This document shows positions 1 through 5,458 of a DNA stretch of 6,345 bases, in pieces. Every line of letters starts with the position of its first letter. Position 1 is the first letter of the stretch. The DNA is from Acidobacteriota bacterium (GTDB lineage Bacteria > Acidobacteriota > Terriglobia > Acidiferrales > UBA7541). The position numbers and the translations under genes were made by a program. Under the pieces are notes generated by a model, which was not told the origin of the DNA, ran no database searches, and worked only from the letters and a program-made list of their open reading frames with translations. The DNA is taken from assembly GCA_003161495.1 (NCBI GenBank), contig PMOP01000349.1, positions 3,281 to 9,625 of the forward strand, written 5' to 3'.

Positions 1-747
1 GGTTCAAACGTCATATTGAGCACGCTGGCAGGATCGCTGGCGTGGATCAATTTCAGCCTGGCTCTGTTCAATCTGATCCCGGGGTTTCCCCTGGACGGTG
101 GCCACCTTCTCCGGGCCATCGTTTGGGGGTTCAATAAAGATTATGCGCGCGCAACGCGGGTCGCCGCGCGCTCGGGCCAGGTGATTGCCTATGGGATGAT
201 CGCAGCAGGCGCGGGGACGGCGATATCCAACTATGCGCCGCTGGGCGGACCGGTCGGAGGATTGTGGCTCGCATTTATCGGCTGGTTTATTTTGTCGGCG
301 GCCAAGCAGAGCCAGGCGCAAGCCGAGGCGCGCGGGGCGCTCGAAGGACTGCGCGTGGCCGATATCATGACGCCTGAATTGCACACCGTGGGGCGCGAAA
401 TTTCACTCGAAGACTATGCCCGCGAAATGGTGCGCACGGGACGCCGCGCGCACCTGGTAGTCGCTGGCGATCAACTCGTGGGGCTGGTCACGGCCGAAGC
501 GCTGAACACCGTGCCTCAGCAAGATTGGGATGTAACTTCGGTGCAGGCCGTCATGCTCCCCAAGAACAAACTTCATTGGGCTGCGCCGGAGGAACCCGCG
601 CTTTCCCTGCTCGATCGCATGCGCACGATCGGTATGCAGCAAATGCCTGTCATTGCCGGCGGAAGCGTCGTCGGCATCGTCACGCGCGATTCCATCCTGC
701 GCGTCCTTCAGTCCCGCCACGAAATCGGCTCCTTCGCCGGACGGTAA
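1..747 (+). CDS. M50 site-2 protease with CBS domain pair, C-terminal part (5' truncated)
   Basis: The frame is open from base 1, so the gene starts upstream; 248 residues are visible. Residues 24-34 contain [11 protein letters not shown] (Asp codon at 94-96), the second zinc-ligand motif (NxxPxxPLDGG) of M50 intramembrane metalloproteases of the SpoIVFB/Rip3 type. The first motif, HExxH, must lie before the window. Hydrophobic segments lie at about residues 8-27, 57-75 and 84-100. A soluble tail follows with two CBS domains: the first starts at the IMTP motif (about residue 122) and ends near GLVTAEAL, the second runs from VMLPKNK to [15 protein letters not shown] pairs commonly bind adenine nucleotides, so proteolysis may respond to energy state; that role is inferred from the family. 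The substrate cannot be told from the sequence. The gene ends 22 bp from the convergent cytochrome gene, with no obvious U-tract terminator in the gap. Family assignment is secure; the physiological role is unknown. Confidence 0.9.
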   Translation, partial: GSNVILSTLAGSLAWINFSLALFNLIPGFPLDGGHLLRAIVWGFNKDYARATRVAARSGQVIAYGMIAAGAGTAISNYAPLGGPVGGLWLAFIGWFILSAAKQSQAQAEARGALEGLRVADIMTPELHTVGREISLEDYAREMVRTGRRAHLVVAGDQLVGLVTAEALNTVPQQDWDVTSVQAVMLPKNKLHWAAPEEPALSLLDRMRTIGMQQMPVIAGGSVVGIVTRDSILRVLQSRHEIGSFAGR

Positions 748-769
748 AAAACAGAATGTTGCCATTGCA

Positions 770-2134
770 TTACCTCAGCAGCGAACCCACCTTGCGCATT
801 TGTTTGGAAAAATCGGCAGGATTATAGTTGGAAGGATTTTCAAGTTGCTGGAACAATCCGTTGATGGAGACGCGAATGTCAGCGGCGTTTGCAACTTTCT
901 CCGTGCGGGCATACGCGATGAACAGCGAATCGAGCGCCATGGCGGCCTGTTCGGCGGCGCGCTCCCCTTCGTTCGAAATCTCGTCGGCGTCGTCTGAAAT
1001 CCGTTGCAACAGGCGCAGCGTCATCGCCGCGTCGTAAGGCTGAGTCTCAATCCGCGTAGCAAGTTGATTCGAAAGTGCAGCGGCGTTTGCGGAGGCCGAA
1101 GCAACCGCGTCGCGGTCGGGATTCAACTGACTGAGCGACTTGGCGAGCTGCGAGACCTGCTCATCCAGCCGCGACGCCGCATCGTTGTCCACCTGGCGCG
1201 CGAGTTCGCGAAAGACCGAATAGCGCGACGCATTCCACGGCGGATCGCCCGGGCGGCGCCCCGCGTAGCCGCGCTCCTGACGCCAGCTCTGCTCGGGAGC
1301 GGTCAGAGAATGATGGCACGCGAAACATTGCAGTTCGGAATACTCCGGCCAGTTCTTGCCCTTGGCGCGCCAGGCAATGCGTTCCATCGAGGCGCGCAGT
1401 TGCACCGCCTGCCCTGTTCCCCACTCGCGCACGCCGGACCATGCGTCATTTTCCGCGGGAACGCCGGGAGCGGTCTCGCGCGGCGTTTTCCAGTGGCGCG
1501 GCATCACGGCGGAAAAAGAATCGAGCTCGAAGTACAAATCGGGATGCCCGGCGGCGATCATTTCGTGGTCGACGAATTTTTCCTGCGTGCCAAGGTGGCA
1601 TGTCAGGCACTTTTCCGTGCGCCGGGCGAGGTTGCGCGTGTCAACCATCCCCGCCGCGACGGACTGCTCGTGCGTCCAGTTGCGAGTCGTGTGCGGGCCG
1701 AGCCATGCGGATGCGGGTCCGTGGCAGCTCTCGCAACTGACGCCTTCGCTGAGATCGAAAGTTTTGGCCCGCGCCTCGTCCGGCACATCGAGCGCGTGGC
1801 AGGCGAGACATTTGGCGGCCCGCTCGGATTTTCCGAGGCCCAGAATATTTCCCATGCGCTCGCCGATCGGCCCGGTGAGCGCGTCATAAGCTTTGGCGTG
1901 CTTATCCTTCACGGCCCAGACGCTGTATTCGTTTTGAAAAATGCGGTTGTCGGCGCGAGGCTTTACGCTGCCGTGGCAGCTCGTGGAACTGCAGGAGCCG
2001 GGCCCCGTATATTTACCCGTGTCCGCGGGGGAATTCGCCGCGGCCGCTGGATTCGGCCAAGCAAAAAAAATCGCGCCGAGCCAAACCGCGGCGAATAGCA
2101 GCGTGAGTCGATTAGCCAAAGACCGAATTCTCAT
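770..2134 (-). CDS. exported multihaem cytochrome c (cytochrome c554-like), 454 aa
   Basis: From the ATG at 2134 the protein begins MRIRSLANRL, followed by a hydrophobic stretch and an Ala-rich end (PNPAAAA, about residue 33): a Sec signal peptide, so the mature protein is periplasmic or anchored outside. A GTG at 2155 adds seven residues but has AAGG only 1 nt away, so the ATG is preferred. Covalent haem sites, numbered from the ATG, are CSSTSCH (48-54, atypical CX4CH), CLACH (109-113), CESCH (134-138), CLTCH (176-180) and CFACH (270-274): four canonical CXXCH plus one probable CX4CH. Extra His residues (for example in KDKHAKA, GPHTTRNWTH, VDHEMIAAGHPD, MPRHWK) could be distal ligands. The last 140 or so residues are haem-free and predicted helical. 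The arrangement resembles cytochrome c554/c552-type electron carriers. It is divergent from the Fe-S/cytochrome b genes and probably their periplasmic partner (inference). The electron acceptor is unknown. Confidence 0.88.
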   Translation of the reverse strand: MRIRSLANRLTLLFAAVWLGAIFFAWPNPAAAANSPADTGKYTGPGSCSSTSCHGSVKPRADNRIFQNEYSVWAVKDKHAKAYDALTGPIGERMGNILGLGKSERAAKCLACHALDVPDEARAKTFDLSEGVSCESCHGPASAWLGPHTTRNWTHEQSVAAGMVDTRNLARRTEKCLTCHLGTQEKFVDHEMIAAGHPDLYFELDSFSAVMPRHWKTPRETAPGVPAENDAWSGVREWGTGQAVQLRASMERIAWRAKGKNWPEYSELQCFACHHSLTAPEQSWRQERGYAGRRPGDPPWNASRYSVFRELARQVDNDAASRLDEQVSQLAKSLSQLNPDRDAVASASANAAALSNQLATRIETQPYDAAMTLRLLQRISDDADEISNEGERAAEQAAMALDSLFIAYARTEKVANAADIRVSINGLFQQLENPSNYNPADFSKQMRKVGSLLR

Positions 2135-2164
2135 TTCTGTAGTCGGATGCAGCACGCCTTATTC

Positions 2165-2189
2165 GCGCGGGCCGTGGAACCGCCCGCGC
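2165..2189 (-). promoter_or_regulatory. GC-rich hairpin at the 5' end of the cytochrome c mRNA
   Basis: GCGCGGGC (2165-2172) and GCCCGCGC (2182-2189) form a perfect 8-bp stem with a 9-nt loop. The stem begins about where the transcript from the adjacent promoter would start, so it would sit at the extreme 5' end of the mRNA. It could stabilise the transcript or affect its translation. No U-tract follows on either strand, so it is not a typical intrinsic terminator. Confidence 0.45.
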
Positions 2190-2196
2190 CAGAATT

Positions 2197-2225
2197 TTTA
2201 TACTGCCCGCAACAATCGAAGTCAA
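2197..2225 (-). promoter_or_regulatory. sigma70-type promoter of the cytochrome c gene
   Basis: On the minus strand TTGACT (2225-2220) is followed after 17 bp by TATAAA (2202-2197), a near-consensus sigma70 pair. Transcription would start near 2190, giving a leader of about 56 nt to the ATG at 2134. No experimental support is available. Confidence 0.65.
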
Positions 2226-2297
2226 TAAATCGAAAGGTAACAATTTCCAAAGCCGTCCGCGCAATTCAAACCGGCTTACCTCCAACCTCGTTTCCCC

Positions 2298-2333
2298 TTG
2301 ACAGGTTCGCGATAATTACTGTATATACATTAA
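2298..2333 (+). promoter_or_regulatory. brnTA promoter with overlapping operator dyad
   Basis: TTGACA (2298-2303, perfect -35) is followed after 18 bp by TATATA (2322-2327). The -10 region lies inside the perfect 10-bp palindrome TGTATATACA (2320-2329), which extends to an 18-bp dyad (2316-2333) with one mismatched pair. BrnA-type antitoxins repress their own promoter, so this is the expected operator (family knowledge plus sequence). The toxin GTG begins 6 nt after the -10 box, so the transcript would have essentially no 5' leader. Confidence 0.65.
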
Positions 2334-2615
2334 GTGTTCGCCTGGGATGCCCGAAAAGCCGCCAGGAATCTGCAGAAGCATGGCGTTTCTTTCGAGGAAG
2401 CGGCCACCGTCTTTGCCGATCCCGAAGCCCTGGAGTGGGAAGACCTGGAACACTCCCATCAGGAGAACCGGTTTAAAAGGCTGGGAATTTCCGCCGGGGG
2501 CCGCGTCGTCATTCTGGTTTATTCCCACAGGAGATTAAAAGATGGCCAAGAAGCGCTTCGTATCATCACCGCGCGCCGGGCGAGTCCGAAAGAACGCGAA
2601 GCCTATGCAAAATGA
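2334..2615 (+). CDS. brnT: BrnT family type II toxin (RelE-fold ribonuclease), 93 aa
   Basis: The N-terminus FAWDARKAARNLQKHGVSF followed by EEAATVFADP, and the C-terminal ALRIITARRASPKEREAY, are the hallmark start and end of BrnT toxins, which adopt a RelE-like fold and block translation by cleaving RNA. Length is typical (about 90-97 aa). The start is forced: TAA at 2331-2333 is in frame immediately before GTG 2334, and no other usable codon precedes the conserved FxWD motif. There is no Shine-Dalgarno site; the promoter -10 ends at 2327, so initiation is probably leaderless. As is usual for this family the toxin gene comes first, with the antitoxin next. The 3' end overlaps the antitoxin gene by 74 nt. 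The toxin looks intact; activity is untested. Confidence 0.9.
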   Translation: MFAWDARKAARNLQKHGVSFEEAATVFADPEALEWEDLEHSHQENRFKRLGISAGGRVVILVYSHRRLKDGQEALRIITARRASPKEREAYAK

Positions 2616-2841
2616 GCGGTTCGATTTCTCGGATATTCCGGAATCGACGGACGAAGAGTTAAAGCGCGCGCGCAGGGTTGGCCGCCCAAAAACCGGAAAC
2701 GCGAAACAGCTGATCGCGATACGAATTTCTCCCCAGCTTCTTGCTCGTCTCCGCCGCCTGGCTGCAAAGCGGGACAAACCCTACCAAACGCTGATCCATG
2801 AACTTCTGGAAAAGGCCGCACGAACGTCCAGGGTGGCGTGA
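2542..2841 (+). CDS. brnA: BrnA family antitoxin (ribbon-helix-helix), 99 aa
   Basis: The protein contains FDFSDIPESTDEEL (27-40), a GRPK segment, then a C-terminal ribbon-helix-helix: strand LIAIRIS (57-63), helix from PQLLARL to KRD, and a second helix from PYQTLIHELLEKAA, matching the 'YQTRIN'-type helix of BrnA. BrnA dimerises, neutralises BrnT and represses the operon. The ATG at 2542 has an AGGAG at 2529-2533 with 8-nt spacing, the best ribosome site in the TA region, so it is chosen despite lying 74 nt inside brnT. An ATG at 2605 (11-nt overlap) is an alternative that would drop 21 basic residues (MAKKRFVSSPRAGRVRK...) found before the conserved part; it lacks a clear SD. A strong internal SD would give more antitoxin than the leaderless toxin, which is what a TA operon needs. 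Confidence 0.85.
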   Translation: MAKKRFVSSPRAGRVRKNAKPMQNERFDFSDIPESTDEELKRARRVGRPKTGNAKQLIAIRISPQLLARLRRLAAKRDKPYQTLIHELLEKAARTSRVA

Positions 2842-2864
2842 AGCAATCGATTTTCGGCCCGTTA

Positions 2865-2899
2865 TTGACACAGTTTATGTGCGCACATATACTGTGTTC
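2865..2899 (+). promoter_or_regulatory. vapBC promoter with 30-bp operator palindrome
   Basis: TTGACA (2865-2870), a 17-bp spacer and TATACT (2888-2893) make a near-perfect sigma70 promoter. Bases 2868-2897 form an imperfect palindrome with 14 of 15 pairs matched (only 2875/2890 fail), centred on ATGTGCGCACAT and ending in ACACAGT/ACTGTGT arms. It covers the spacer and -10 box, so a bound RHH antitoxin dimer would exclude RNA polymerase. The antitoxin ATG is at 2900, 6 nt after the -10 box, which implies a leaderless message. Confidence 0.75.
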
Positions 2900-3121
2900 A
2901 TGAATGTGACCTTGTCGATAGATGAGCAACTCGTTGCTCGCGCCCGTAAGAAGGCCGATGCCCTGGGCAAAAGTCTTAACCAGTTAATCCGCGATTACCT
3001 CCAGAAGCTTGCCGGCGGCGACGATCCGGAGCGCAGCATCGAAGAATTCAAGCGCCTTTCGGGACGCGGCAATTCGCGTGGCTGGAAGTTCAATCGTGAC
3101 GAGATTCATGGCCGCTCGTAG
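2900..3121 (+). CDS. vapB: VapB-type ribbon-helix-helix antitoxin, 73 aa
   Basis: MNVTLSIDEQLVARARKKAD begins with the DNA-binding beta strand (NVTLSI) and first helix; the second helix is about residues 25-38 (KSLNQLIRDYLQKLAG). The acidic then flexible tail (DDPERSIEEF ... GWKFNRDEIHG, 41-71) is typical of the toxin-binding arm of RHH antitoxins paired with PIN toxins. A longer frame opens at 2798, but it would run through the promoter and operator, so the ATG at 2900 is used. That ATG sits at the predicted transcription start, with no Shine-Dalgarno. It overlaps the PIN toxin gene by 14 nt, indicating translational coupling. Predicted roles are toxin neutralisation and autorepression at the preceding palindrome. 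Confidence 0.88.
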   Translation: MNVTLSIDEQLVARARKKADALGKSLNQLIRDYLQKLAGGDDPERSIEEFKRLSGRGNSRGWKFNRDEIHGRS

Positions 3122-3521
3122 TTTTTTCGATACCAACGTCCTCATTTACGCGGATGATAAGTCCGTTCCTGTAAAACAACGGCGCGCCCTCGATCTGGTG
3201 GCCGAACACCGGCGCGCAGGGACCGGCGTAGTGTCGCATCAGATTCTCCAGGAATATTTCGTTACCGTCACGCGAAAGCTGGGAGTAGATCAACGCATTG
3301 CCCGCCGGAAGGTCGAACTGCTTGCTGAATTCGACGTGGCCACTACCGACGTAAGCGATATTCTAGCCGCCATCGATCTTCACTTCCTGCATGGATTTTC
3401 CTTCTGGGATGCGTTGGTTATGCGGGCCGCCAAGCAGGCGGGTTGTAGCGTGCTCCTCACAGAAGACATGCAAGAAACGCGCGAGATCGACGGAGTTCGT
3501 ATCGTAAATCCATTTCGGTGA
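3108..3521 (+). CDS. vapC: PIN domain ribonuclease toxin (VapC type), 137 aa
   Basis: FFDTNVLIYA at residues 6-15 carries the first catalytic acid (D8). The other PIN acids are visible: E49 in LQEYF, D101 in FSFWDALV and D120 in LLTEDMQ, so the Mg-binding active site is complete. VapC toxins are endoribonucleases that usually cut tRNA or rRNA; this one's target cannot be read from sequence. The ATG at 3108 overlaps the antitoxin stop by 14 nt and gives normal PIN-toxin length; earlier in-frame starts back to 3009 would only read antitoxin sequence in another frame. No strong SD is seen (GAGATTC only), consistent with coupled translation. The gene appears intact. Confidence 0.9.
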   Translation: MAARSFFDTNVLIYADDKSVPVKQRRALDLVAEHRRAGTGVVSHQILQEYFVTVTRKLGVDQRIARRKVELLAEFDVATTDVSDILAAIDLHFLHGFSFWDALVMRAAKQAGCSVLLTEDMQETREIDGVRIVNPFR

Positions 3522-3550
3522 GGCGACGTTTACAGATTCCAAACGGCCTC
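3520..3550 (+). terminator. possible terminator hairpin after vapC, lacking a U-tract
   Basis: GAGGC (3520-3524) pairs with GCCTC (3546-3550), and CGTTT (3527-3531) with AAACG (3541-3545), leaving a 2-nt bulge and a 9-nt loop. The stem overlaps the vapC stop codon. No run of T follows, so termination efficiency is doubtful. Confidence 0.3.
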
Positions 3551-3622
3551 GTGTTAAGACAAGTCCCGCCAATACACTGCCTCCGTTATATACGTGTATG
3601 GAAAACTTACTCCGAGTGAAGA

Positions 3623-3651
3623 TGGACTCGAAAGCTGGGGTCTGTTATATG
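3623..3651 (+). promoter_or_regulatory. candidate extended -10 promoter for the cNMP/Fe-S gene
   Basis: TGGACT (3623-3628, 4 of 6 matches to TTGACA), a 17-bp spacer and TATATG (3646-3651) preceded by TG at 3643-3644 (extended -10). The start would be near 3658, leaving about a 50-nt leader to the TTG at 3710. It is weaker than the TA promoters and offered as a candidate only. No other convincing promoter is visible in the 3522-3709 gap. Confidence 0.35.
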
Positions 3652-3709
3652 AATTTTGGCGCGGACGGTTGTCTATTCGGTTGGTCGGTCTTTCCTGAGG
3701 AGCGACGGC

Positions 3710-5272
3710 TTGCTTTTTGAAGAGTTGAATAAGATTCAGCGGCAGCCGGACGGGACGCCCGTGGCGGCCGAGGATCTTCTGCGGTTGCCGGTTTTCAAGG
3801 ATATCTCTCCGCAATTTCTGAAGAAAAATGCGAACGCGACGGTGTGGCGCCACTTCAAGCGCGGCGACATCGTGTGCCGCGAAGGCGAATTCGGCTCGAC
3901 CGCATTTTACATTCTGGAAGGCAAAGCCAGCGTGGCGCTTGCCGCTCCCATCGCGCATGTGAAGGCGCAAGGCCGTCCGAGCGGCTTCTTCGCGCAACTG
4001 ACTAGCAAGCTCACGAGCCGCCTCGCGCCTCGCCGGGAAGACCGCCGCGAGGAGGAAGCGGACCGCCGCTCGATTCCGATCGATGCGCCTGTCGATCTGG
4101 CCTATGACCATCCCGTCGCCGAACTCGGGCCAGGCGAACTGTTCGGCGAAATGACGTGCATGAATTATTATCCGCGGTCCGCGACTGTGCGCGCGGAAAC
4201 GGATTGCACCATGCTCGAGATGCTGCGCAACGTTCTCGACGTCCTGCAAAAGAGCAAGGCGTTCCGCGCGCAGCTCGACGAAACCTACCGGCGCCGCGCC
4301 CTCGATTCGCATTTGCGCGATGTCTCCATTTTTCGCGGCCTGAAGCAGGATTTCATCGATCATCTGCGCGACCGCGTCGAGCTCTTGCGGTTCGCGCCCG
4401 GCCAGATTATTTGCAAGCAGGGAGATCCGGCAGACAGTTTTTATCTCGTGCGGCTCGGCTTCGTGAAAGTTTCCGAGGGATACCCCGGCGGCGAACTGGT
4501 GCTGGCTTATTTGTCGCGCGGCGATTACTTCGGCGAAATTGGATTGCTCGGCGGAGGAACGCGCACGGCGGCGTGCTCGGCGCTCGACCACGTCGAGGTC
4601 GTCCGCATTTCCGCGGAAGATTTTCGCGCGATGGTGGAGATGTATCCCGAGGTGCGCTCCGGCCTGGAACGCGCCGCCCGCGAGCGCCAGGAAGCGAACC
4701 GGGAGCGCCTGCGCATGGTGCGCAGCGTGCCGCTGGAGAGTTTTCTCGCGCAGGGATTGATGGAAGCGCAGAGCCTGCTGGTGCTGGACCTGGAAAAATG
4801 CACGCGATGCGACGCCTGCGTGACCGCGTGCGCCGATTCTCATGATGGCGTGACGCGCCTGGTCCGCGAAGGATTGCGCTTCGAGAATTTTCTCGTGGCT
4901 ACTTCTTGCCGGCAGTGCCGCGACCCTCTGTGCATGGTGGGCTGCCCCGTCGGAGCGATCCGGCGGCGCAATTCGCTGGAAGTCATCATCGAAGATTGGT
5001 GCATCGGCTGCGGCCTGTGCGCGAAAAATTGTCCGTACGGGAACATCAACATGCATTCCTTTGCGGCGCAGGCCGATGACCACGAGCATCCGGGACAAAA
5101 GAAGGCCGTCGTGCAGAAGAAAGCGACGACCTGCGATCTTTGCACCGAACATGCGGAGCCAAGTTGCGTCTACGCGTGCCCGCACGATGCCGCGCATCGC
5201 GTCGAGCCGCGCGATTTCTTTGCCGGAACTCTCGGGCAGCGAGTTGGGAAAGCAGGAAAGGTCCGGACATGA
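3710..5272 (+). CDS. two cyclic-nucleotide-binding domains fused to a 16-Cys, four-[4Fe-4S] ferredoxin, 520 aa
   Basis: The start is TTG 3710, with GAGGAG at 3697-3702 and 7-nt spacing; the in-frame TTG at 3656 has no SD and would add 18 residues. No signal peptide is seen, so the protein is cytoplasmic. CNB fold 1 (about residues 27-182) has FGEM (G146, E147) and PRSATV (R156), and contains an Arg/Glu-rich insertion at about 80-132. CNB fold 2 (about 206-312) has FGEI (G275, E276) and RTAA (R285). The Gly-Glu and Arg of the phosphate-binding cassette are thus present in both. The C-terminal third has four cysteine groups: CX2CX2CX3C (364-374), CX2CX4CX3CP (400-412), CX2CX2CX3CP (431-441) and CX2CX7CX3CP (475-490), the DmsB/NrfC/PsrB pattern that holds four [4Fe-4S] clusters. 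There is no helix-turn-helix, so it is not a Crp-type regulator. Likely an electron-transfer subunit gated by a nucleotide (inference), partnered with the membrane protein downstream. Confidence 0.88.
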   Translation: MLFEELNKIQRQPDGTPVAAEDLLRLPVFKDISPQFLKKNANATVWRHFKRGDIVCREGEFGSTAFYILEGKASVALAAPIAHVKAQGRPSGFFAQLTSKLTSRLAPRREDRREEEADRRSIPIDAPVDLAYDHPVAELGPGELFGEMTCMNYYPRSATVRAETDCTMLEMLRNVLDVLQKSKAFRAQLDETYRRRALDSHLRDVSIFRGLKQDFIDHLRDRVELLRFAPGQIICKQGDPADSFYLVRLGFVKVSEGYPGGELVLAYLSRGDYFGEIGLLGGGTRTAACSALDHVEVVRISAEDFRAMVEMYPEVRSGLERAARERQEANRERLRMVRSVPLESFLAQGLMEAQSLLVLDLEKCTRCDACVTACADSHDGVTRLVREGLRFENFLVATSCRQCRDPLCMVGCPVGAIRRRNSLEVIIEDWCIGCGLCAKNCPYGNINMHSFAAQADDHEHPGQKKAVVQKKATTCDLCTEHAEPSCVYACPHDAAHRVEPRDFFAGTLGQRVGKAGKVRT

Positions 5273-5351
5273 TTTGCGAGGCACGAAAGAATTCTCGGCG
5301 GCGAATGCATCTCAAATTTGGAATTCGCTCAAAATCGAATTCGTGGGGTAG

Positions 5352-5437
5352 GTTTGGTGGCGCCGGCGTCCCGCCGGCGGTTTTTCCACCCCGGCAGAAG
5401 TGCAATGGTCGCCGGCGGGACGCCGGCGCCACCAAAC
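5352..5437. repeat. REP/MITE-like long inverted repeat
   Basis: Two perfect 28-bp inverted arms, 5352-5379 and 5410-5437, flank a 30-nt centre. Each arm starts or ends with the GTTTGGTGGCGCCGGCG-type sequence and contains the self-complementary CGCCGGCG. Similar GC-rich palindromes are dispersed between genes in several soil phyla. It lies between the Fe-S and cytochrome b genes and would form a very stable hairpin in their shared transcript. Whether other copies exist in this genome cannot be seen here. Confidence 0.8.
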
Positions 5438-5445
5438 TCACGGCC

Positions 5446-5450
5446 AGGAG
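5446..5450 (+). promoter_or_regulatory. Shine-Dalgarno site that fixes the start of the membrane protein
   Basis: AGGAG with 8-nt spacing to GTG 5459, directly after the palindromic repeat. It argues against the in-frame start at 5318, which would translate the repeat. Confidence 0.7.
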
Positions 5451-5458
5451 AACGATCG

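Noticed and set aside
1004..2098. A long open frame on the plus strand opposite the cytochrome c gene
   Set aside because: The minus strand has a signal peptide, five haem motifs and a promoter; the plus-strand translation has no recognisable motif.
2798..2899. Upstream extension of the VapB frame to 2798
   Set aside because: It would translate the end of brnA in another frame and the promoter/operator; the ribbon-helix-helix begins at the ATG at 2900.
3590..3600. Near-palindrome around TATACGTGTA as a third TA-type operator
   Set aside because: It has a mismatch, is short, and no -35 is at a suitable distance; no TA gene follows.
3649..3720. A 23-codon upstream frame overlapping the TTG start of the Fe-S gene
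   Set aside because: It has no SD and its ATG lies at or before the candidate transcription start, so it is probably not in the mRNA.
3554..5284. A long open frame on the minus strand opposite the Fe-S gene
   Set aside because: It mirrors the GC-rich codon pattern of the real plus-strand gene, is rich in Arg/Ala/His with no domain, while the plus strand encodes clear CNB and ferredoxin motifs.
5289..5342. Three GAATTC sequences in 54 bp (5289, 5321, 5337)
   Set aside because: The flanking bases do not form a consistent repeat unit; with uneven spacing of 32 and 16 bp this could be chance in a short AT-richer gap.
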